DNA of 11,736 nt from Candidatus Cloacimonadota bacterium (GTDB lineage: Bacteria > Cloacimonadota > Cloacimonadia > Cloacimonadales > Cloacimonadaceae). Position 1 is the stretch's first letter, and each line of letters opens with the position of its first letter. Below are positions 7,909 through 11,736 of this stretch, piece by piece. A model generated the notes under the pieces. That model searched no databases and had not been told where the DNA came from. It worked only from the letters and a program-made list of their open reading frames with translations. The stretch is from assembly GCA_028683635.1 (NCBI GenBank), contig JAQUHL010000022.1, positions 1 through 11,736 on the forward strand, given 5' to 3'. The translations under genes and the position numbers were made by a program.

Positions 7909-7937
7909 TTGACAACCTGAGGAAGTCTCAATATGAG
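7909..7937 (+). promoter_or_regulatory. Candidate sigma70-type promoter in the 143-base gap before the propeller gene
   Basis: A perfect -35 hexamer TTGACA (7909-7914) is followed after 17 bases by TATGAG (7932-7937), which matches TATAAT at four of six positions. The gap 7889-8031 is the longest in the window and separates the housekeeping run from the secreted-protein cluster, so a promoter is expected here. A TATAAA at 7947-7952, flanked by the short inverted repeats TGACA (7938-7942) and TGTCA (7954-7958), might be an alternative -10 or an operator. The ribosome binding site AAAGGA (8020-8025) completes the leader. No terminator for mnmE is evident in the gap. This is a pattern match only; promoter consensus in this lineage is unknown to me. 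Confidence 0.4.
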
Positions 7938-8031
7938 TGACACGAGTATAAATTGTCATGATTGATTCTGTACATAACATAGTTGATCCTGGCACCGTTT
8001 GATAACCGCTAACTAATACAAAGGACGTAAC

Positions 8032-9630
8032 ATGAAACATATACTACTTATAACGCTATCACTTATGGTTGCTCTGCTTACTGCCCAAAATATAGATTGG
8101 CAGTGGATTAACTCCTATGGAAGTTATGCAGCTGAAGCTGGAAGTGGCATCGTCCACGATTCTCAGGGATATGTATATACAACAGGCACCCTTCCAACAA
8201 CCGCATATTTTGGAACTGAATTAATCGGGCCTGGTGCCTTTGTCACCAAACATAATCGCAATGGCGAATTGCTTTGGGCAGTTTGTGACGGTACCAACAC
8301 CACCAAGGGTTTGGATATTGACATTGACCCCCTGGGTAACATTTATATCCAGGGCTCTTATGAAGGTCCTACAACGATTGGTACTACAAACCTCTCAAGT
8401 ATCGGAAACAGTGATATCTTTGTAGCAAAACTCAATAACGACGGGATTTGGCAGTGGGCGAAACAAGCAGGCGGCAGTTCCTACGATTACCCCAAAAAGA
8501 TCGCTGTTGATGGTAATGGCAATGTAATAATCATTGGTACAACTCATGATGGAAGCTTTGGACCTTATCTGCTATCGGGATTTTGGAGAGCTTACATTGC
8601 CAAACTCAGTACAGATGGTGACTGGCAATGGGTAAGTTCTCACACAGGGAACAACTACAATTCAAGTTATGACGTGGCAGTCGGTAGTGATGGATCTATC
8701 TATTACTTTACTACAGTCATGGGATCTGTCACGGCCGGTGAATTCTCATTTACAAGTAATCATATGGACTTTTTCATTGGCAAGATCGATCCTACTGGTA
8801 ACTGGCTTGCCTATTACCGTTCCACTGGATCTGCTCCTGAATATAGCGATGAGATCACTGTGGCACCGGATGGAAGTATCTATGTGACTGGACATTTTTA
8901 CACCCAATTGGGCTCTCCTCTGTTTGGAACGATTTCCCCACCTGCGTTTGGCACCCTTACCCTTCTGATCGGTAGAATCAGCACATCCGGATCCTGGGAA
9001 TGGGTAAAAAGTGGAGGCGCTTCAGGAACCTCTCAATCCAACCGGGGGTATGGAGTGGCTACTGATGTCCAAAGCAATGTGTATGTAACCGGTAACTTCA
9101 ACAATACTGCCAGCTATGGCGCATATACAGTAACTACCCAGGGAGGGCTTGATATCTTTATCGCCAGTCTCGATCCCCTGGGAAACTGGCGCTGGGCATC
9201 AAGCGCGGGAGGAACCGGAACCGATATTGGGTGGGGAATCACAGCCCTGGGGGTGGATGAAGTTTTCACATGCGGTCAATTTGCCAATACCGCAACTTTT
9301 GGGGATCTAAGCGTATCCACAGAGCCAAGTACCCTATCCTATACAGACATCTATATTGCCGGATTTGGATACCCTGCTCCCGCAGGACCAGCAGCACCGG
9401 CCAACCTCGCTATTCAGATTCAGGACGGATCTGTACTGCTTACCTGGGATGCCGTTACCCAGGATACAAATGGCCAACCGCTGAACGTGAACAGGTATTG
9501 TATCTATTATCATGATCATCCAGAGGGTGAGTACGTCCTCCTGGGGGAAAGCACTCAATCCCAGTTCATCATTCCCGGTAACCAGACTACAAACAAGGAT
9601 TTCTTCAAAGTTACGGCCCTTGTTGATTAA
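8032..9630 (+). CDS. Secreted seven-repeat SBBP-type beta-propeller with fibronectin-III-like tail
   Basis: This 532-aa exported protein has a signal peptide, MKHILLITLSLMVALLTA, with likely cleavage before Q19. Seven repeats of about 57-64 residues follow, starting near residues 23, 80, 140, 198, 258, 322 and 386. Most start with W-x-W (WQW, WQW, WQW, WEW, WRW), then a Gly/Ser-rich turn, a strand such as I-A-V-D-G-N-G-N-V with its I/Y-V-T-G partner, a strand like ATFG, and a closing D-I-F-V-A-K-L-x-x-x-G. This is the SBBP ('beta-propeller repeat') pattern, and seven units fit a closed seven-bladed propeller. Residues about 450-532 look like one fibronectin type III domain (PANLAIQIQDGSVLLTWDAV, later YCIYYH, ending FFKVTALVD). 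I see no type IX sorting domain, lipobox or transmembrane anchor, so it is probably periplasmic or secreted. The ligand is unknown. AAAGGA at 8020-8025 supports the ATG. Confidence 0.85.
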   Translation: MKHILLITLSLMVALLTAQNIDWQWINSYGSYAAEAGSGIVHDSQGYVYTTGTLPTTAYFGTELIGPGAFVTKHNRNGELLWAVCDGTNTTKGLDIDIDPLGNIYIQGSYEGPTTIGTTNLSSIGNSDIFVAKLNNDGIWQWAKQAGGSSYDYPKKIAVDGNGNVIIIGTTHDGSFGPYLLSGFWRAYIAKLSTDGDWQWVSSHTGNNYNSSYDVAVGSDGSIYYFTTVMGSVTAGEFSFTSNHMDFFIGKIDPTGNWLAYYRSTGSAPEYSDEITVAPDGSIYVTGHFYTQLGSPLFGTISPPAFGTLTLLIGRISTSGSWEWVKSGGASGTSQSNRGYGVATDVQSNVYVTGNFNNTASYGAYTVTTQGGLDIFIASLDPLGNWRWASSAGGTGTDIGWGITALGVDEVFTCGQFANTATFGDLSVSTEPSTLSYTDIYIAGFGYPAPAGPAAPANLAIQIQDGSVLLTWDAVTQDTNGQPLNVNRYCIYYHDHPEGEYVLLGESTQSQFIIPGNQTTNKDFFKVTALVD

Positions 9631-9644
9631 GGCTTGGAGGAGCA

Positions 9645-10334
9645 ATGCTCAATAAGACTGTAAAAGTCATTATCGATGAAAAATACATCAAGGCCTGGCA
9701 GGAATTGGTGGATACTCTCGCAGATTTGCTCAGCATCCCCAGTGCCCTGATCATGAGGGTGGAGAAGGATGAGATCGAAGTGTTTATCTCCAGTAAGAGC
9801 AAAGGAAACCCCTATCACCCCGGCGAAAAAGAAAAGGTCTGGGGATCAGGATTGTATTGCGAAACCGTTATGAAGACCCAAAATAAGCTGCTGGTGCCCA
9901 ATGCCCTTAAGGACAAGAAATGGGCGAACAACCCTGATATCAAACTGAATATGATATCCTATCTTGGTTTCCCCATTTTGCTTCCCTCAGGTGAAGCTTT
10001 CGGAACTATTTGTTTGTTGGATAATAAGGAAAACGCCTATTCCCCCAAGATCGAGAAGCTGTTGGTAAGCTTTCGAAATCTGGTACAAGCAGATATCGAA
10101 CTGCTATATTTGAACCAGCTTTTGGGAGATAAAAATAAAACTCTATTGGACTATCTTTTCGAGCTTCAAAAGCTGAGAGGTATTGTACAGATCTGCTCCA
10201 ACTGTAAAAGTATCAAAGATGCTTATGGAAACTGGATTCCTGTGGAGCAATTTCTGATCACTCATCCAGAGGCCAATTTCTCCCATGGTTTGTGCGAAGA
10301 GTGCGCAAAAAAGCTCTACCCCGAATACACATAA
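9645..10334 (+). CDS. GAF-domain sensor-like protein with C-terminal Cys-rich tail
   Basis: This 229-aa soluble protein has no signal peptide. Residues about 14-155 form a GAF domain: an N-terminal helix (YIKAWQELVDTLADLLSIPS), strands ALIMRV and EVFISS, the segment WGSGLYCETVMKTQNKLLV, then YLGFPILLPSGEAFGTICLL and a final helix. A short helical linker (about 150-178) leads to LRGIVQICSNCKSIKDAYGN followed by W and ending SHGLCEECAKKLYPEY. Cys184 and Cys187, with His214, Cys217 and Cys220, suggest a metal site. The same tail (C-x-x-C-K-x-I-R/K-D...G-x-W...SHG-x-C-x-x-C) recurs at the ends of many PAS, GAF and response-regulator proteins in environmental bacteria. GAF domains bind small molecules or mediate dimerisation; no output domain such as a kinase, HD-GYP or GGDEF is present, so signalling probably needs a partner. 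GGAGGAG at 9636-9642 supports the ATG, and the gene starts 14 bases after the propeller stop, so they are likely co-transcribed. Confidence 0.8.
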   Translation: MLNKTVKVIIDEKYIKAWQELVDTLADLLSIPSALIMRVEKDEIEVFISSKSKGNPYHPGEKEKVWGSGLYCETVMKTQNKLLVPNALKDKKWANNPDIKLNMISYLGFPILLPSGEAFGTICLLDNKENAYSPKIEKLLVSFRNLVQADIELLYLNQLLGDKNKTLLDYLFELQKLRGIVQICSNCKSIKDAYGNWIPVEQFLITHPEANFSHGLCEECAKKLYPEYT

Positions 10335-10436
10335 GAGAAAGTCTGGGAGAATACGCAAAGTAAAAAAATATTGTGCAGGAAAGCGCGGATCAGATAGTAA
10401 CACAGTAAGTACTAACATTGATCTTTGGGAGGATTT

Positions 10437-11736
10437 ATGCGCCTAAGACTTTACGGTGCCCTTTTATTGGTGACTGTGCTATCCGTCCTCGGTGCACAGG
10501 ATTTTTATGATCCGGATATTGTGAATACAATTCAACTGACCTTCACTCAAAGCAACTGGGACCAGCTCCTGGATAATCTTCACCATGCAGGAGACGGCAG
10601 GCTTCTTGGAACTGCTACCATAAACGGAGTTACTTTTGATAGCGTTGGTGTACGTTACAAAGGTAACAGTTCCTATAGTGCCAACCGGGTGAAAAACCCC
10701 TGGAACATCATGCTGGATCATGTGATATCCGGGCAAAAATATGGACCTTACGGCACCATCAAGCTTTCAAATGGGTTTTCCGATCCCTCCCTGCTCAGAG
10801 AAACCCTGGGCTATGAAATTGGCCGCAAGTATATGCCCTCCAGCAAGGCAAACTATGCAAACCTATATGTAAATGGGACTCTGATAGGTGTTTATACAAG
10901 CGTTCAGGATCTTGATGATTACTTTGGAGAGTGTAATTTTGGCACCGGTGATCTTACCAGGATCAAAGGAATCGGAGATCAACCTACGCTTTGGAGCATC
11001 TGGGCCTACCTCGGTACAAACCCCAGTTCCTATACTTCCAAATATGAATTGGACAGTGGAGAGGATATGAGTCATTTTATCGAATTTCTCAATGTCTTCA
11101 ACAACAACCCCACCCAGGTTGAGACCGTGTTCAACGTTGACCGGCATCTCTGGATGGTTGCCTTCGACTGGCTCTTCGTCAATCTCGACGCTCCTGTGAA
11201 TTTTGGCCATAATTACTATCTATATGAAGACACTGCCTTCCGTTTTAACTCAGTACTCTGGGATTTGAATATGTGCTTTGGTCAATTCAGACAGTTATTG
11301 TCTGGCGGAAATTTGAACTCCACCACCATGCAAAATCTTGATCCCATGACGCACAGTTCTCATTCCTCATATCCTATTTTAAACAAGATTCTACAGGTCC
11401 CCCTTTATAAGAGAATGTATATTGCCCACATGAGAACAATGATAGAAGAAAACATTACCAATGGCTGGCTGGCAAGCAGAGGAGCTGAATTACAGGCAAT
11501 CGTGGGACCGTCCGTGCAAGCAGATCCAAACTATTTCTATACATATACGAATTTCTTAAACAATCTCAACAGCACTATAAACGTATCTGGTGGAGGTCCC
11601 GGAGGGGGAAGCGTTATCGGACTAACCCAGCTTATGAATGGAAGAGCTACATATCTACTGAGTAGCACAAACTTTCAGGGAACGGTTCCCACCATATCAA
11701 ACCTTACTTATTATCCCCCTATTCCCGAACCTTTGA
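10437..11736 (+). CDS. Secreted CotH-kinase-family protein, C-terminus beyond window
   Basis: The frame is open from the ATG at 10437, preceded by GGGAGG (10428-10433), to the right edge: 433 codons without a stop. Residues 1-20 form a signal peptide with likely cleavage before Q21 (LGA/QDFYD). The CotH domain covers about 30-410. It begins IQLTFTQSNWDQLL, then GVRYKGNSSY (71-80, the family's V-R-x-K-G-N-S-S motif), KLSNGFSDPSLLRE (109-122), ANLYVNGTLIGVYTSVQ (141-157), NFGHNYYLYED (255-265) and LWDLNMCFGQF (274-284). A Gly-rich linker (385-391) precedes a last helix. From about residue 417, VPTISNLTYYPP looks like the start of an immunoglobulin/fibronectin-like domain cut by the edge. CotH proteins are atypical kinases that phosphorylate secreted or surface proteins, first known from spore coats. 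Here the second Asp of the usual WDxD is Asn (N278), so activity needs testing. The 102-base gap before it shows no clear terminator or promoter. Confidence 0.88.
   Translation, partial: MRLRLYGALLLVTVLSVLGAQDFYDPDIVNTIQLTFTQSNWDQLLDNLHHAGDGRLLGTATINGVTFDSVGVRYKGNSSYSANRVKNPWNIMLDHVISGQKYGPYGTIKLSNGFSDPSLLRETLGYEIGRKYMPSSKANYANLYVNGTLIGVYTSVQDLDDYFGECNFGTGDLTRIKGIGDQPTLWSIWAYLGTNPSSYTSKYELDSGEDMSHFIEFLNVFNNNPTQVETVFNVDRHLWMVAFDWLFVNLDAPVNFGHNYYLYEDTAFRFNSVLWDLNMCFGQFRQLLSGGNLNSTTMQNLDPMTHSSHSSYPILNKILQVPLYKRMYIAHMRTMIEENITNGWLASRGAELQAIVGPSVQADPNYFYTYTNFLNNLNSTINVSGGGPGGGSVIGLTQLMNGRATYLLSSTNFQGTVPTISNLTYYPPIPEPL

Noticed and set aside
7990..8009. TGGCAC resembling a sigma54 -24 element
   Set aside because: The required GC of the -12 element is not at the right distance: bases 8003-8004 are TA, and the next GC is at 8008-8009.
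10371..10400. TTGTGC plus TAGTAA as a promoter for the CotH gene
   Set aside because: Each hexamer matches the consensus at only about three of six positions, too weak to annotate.
10395..10414. TAGTA and TACTA arms as a terminator or operator upstream of the CotH gene
   Set aside because: The stem is only 5 bp and AT-rich, with no following T-tract, and is easily a chance match.
11734..11736. TGA at the window end as the stop of the CotH gene
   Set aside because: The gene's codons begin at positions divisible by three, so the last full codon is TTG at 11733-11735. The TGA is out of frame and the gene continues.

Overview
All genes in the window lie on the + strand. It looks like one stretch of chromosome from a Gram-negative, deep-branching bacterium. 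The evidence is an outer-membrane beta-barrel with a C-terminal Phe, the MEP-pathway enzyme Dxs, a Bacteroidota-style BatA/VWA protein, secreted SBBP-propeller and CotH proteins, and a GAF protein with a CxxC...HxxCxxC tail. From recalled family knowledge only, Candidatus Cloacimonadota or another FCB-group lineage is the best guess (moderate to low certainty). No mobile element, CRISPR array, rRNA or tRNA was seen.

Bases 1-7888 form a tightly packed run, probably one operon: the C-terminal part of a long GNAT-type acetyltransferase (interrupted by an in-frame TGA), a PAP2-type membrane phosphatase, a PorV/FadL-like outer-membrane barrel, a BatA/VWA membrane protein, dxs and mnmE. Junctions range from a 26-base overlap to a 30-base gap. 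The housekeeping genes dxs (isoprenoid precursors) and mnmE (tRNA wobble-uridine modification) share the run with cell-envelope genes. PAP2 and Dxs could be linked through polyprenyl-lipid metabolism, but this is inference.

Bases 7889-8031 form the largest gap and contain a plausible sigma70-type promoter. It precedes a second cluster: a secreted seven-repeat beta-propeller with a fibronectin-III-like tail, then, 14 bases after its stop, a soluble GAF protein with a possible metal-binding tail. After a further 102 bases comes a secreted CotH-kinase-family protein that runs off the right edge.

The most unusual observations are these. (1) The in-frame TGA at 80-82 of the acetyltransferase is followed two bases later by a perfect 10-bp inverted repeat. 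None of the eight complete reading frames ends in TGA (four TAA, four TAG). (2) All three recognisable signal peptides end L-x-A followed by Gln, as in the Bacteroidetes 'Q-rule'. (3) The propeller protein has seven countable blades. (4) The CotH protein carries WDLN where the family usually has WDxD.
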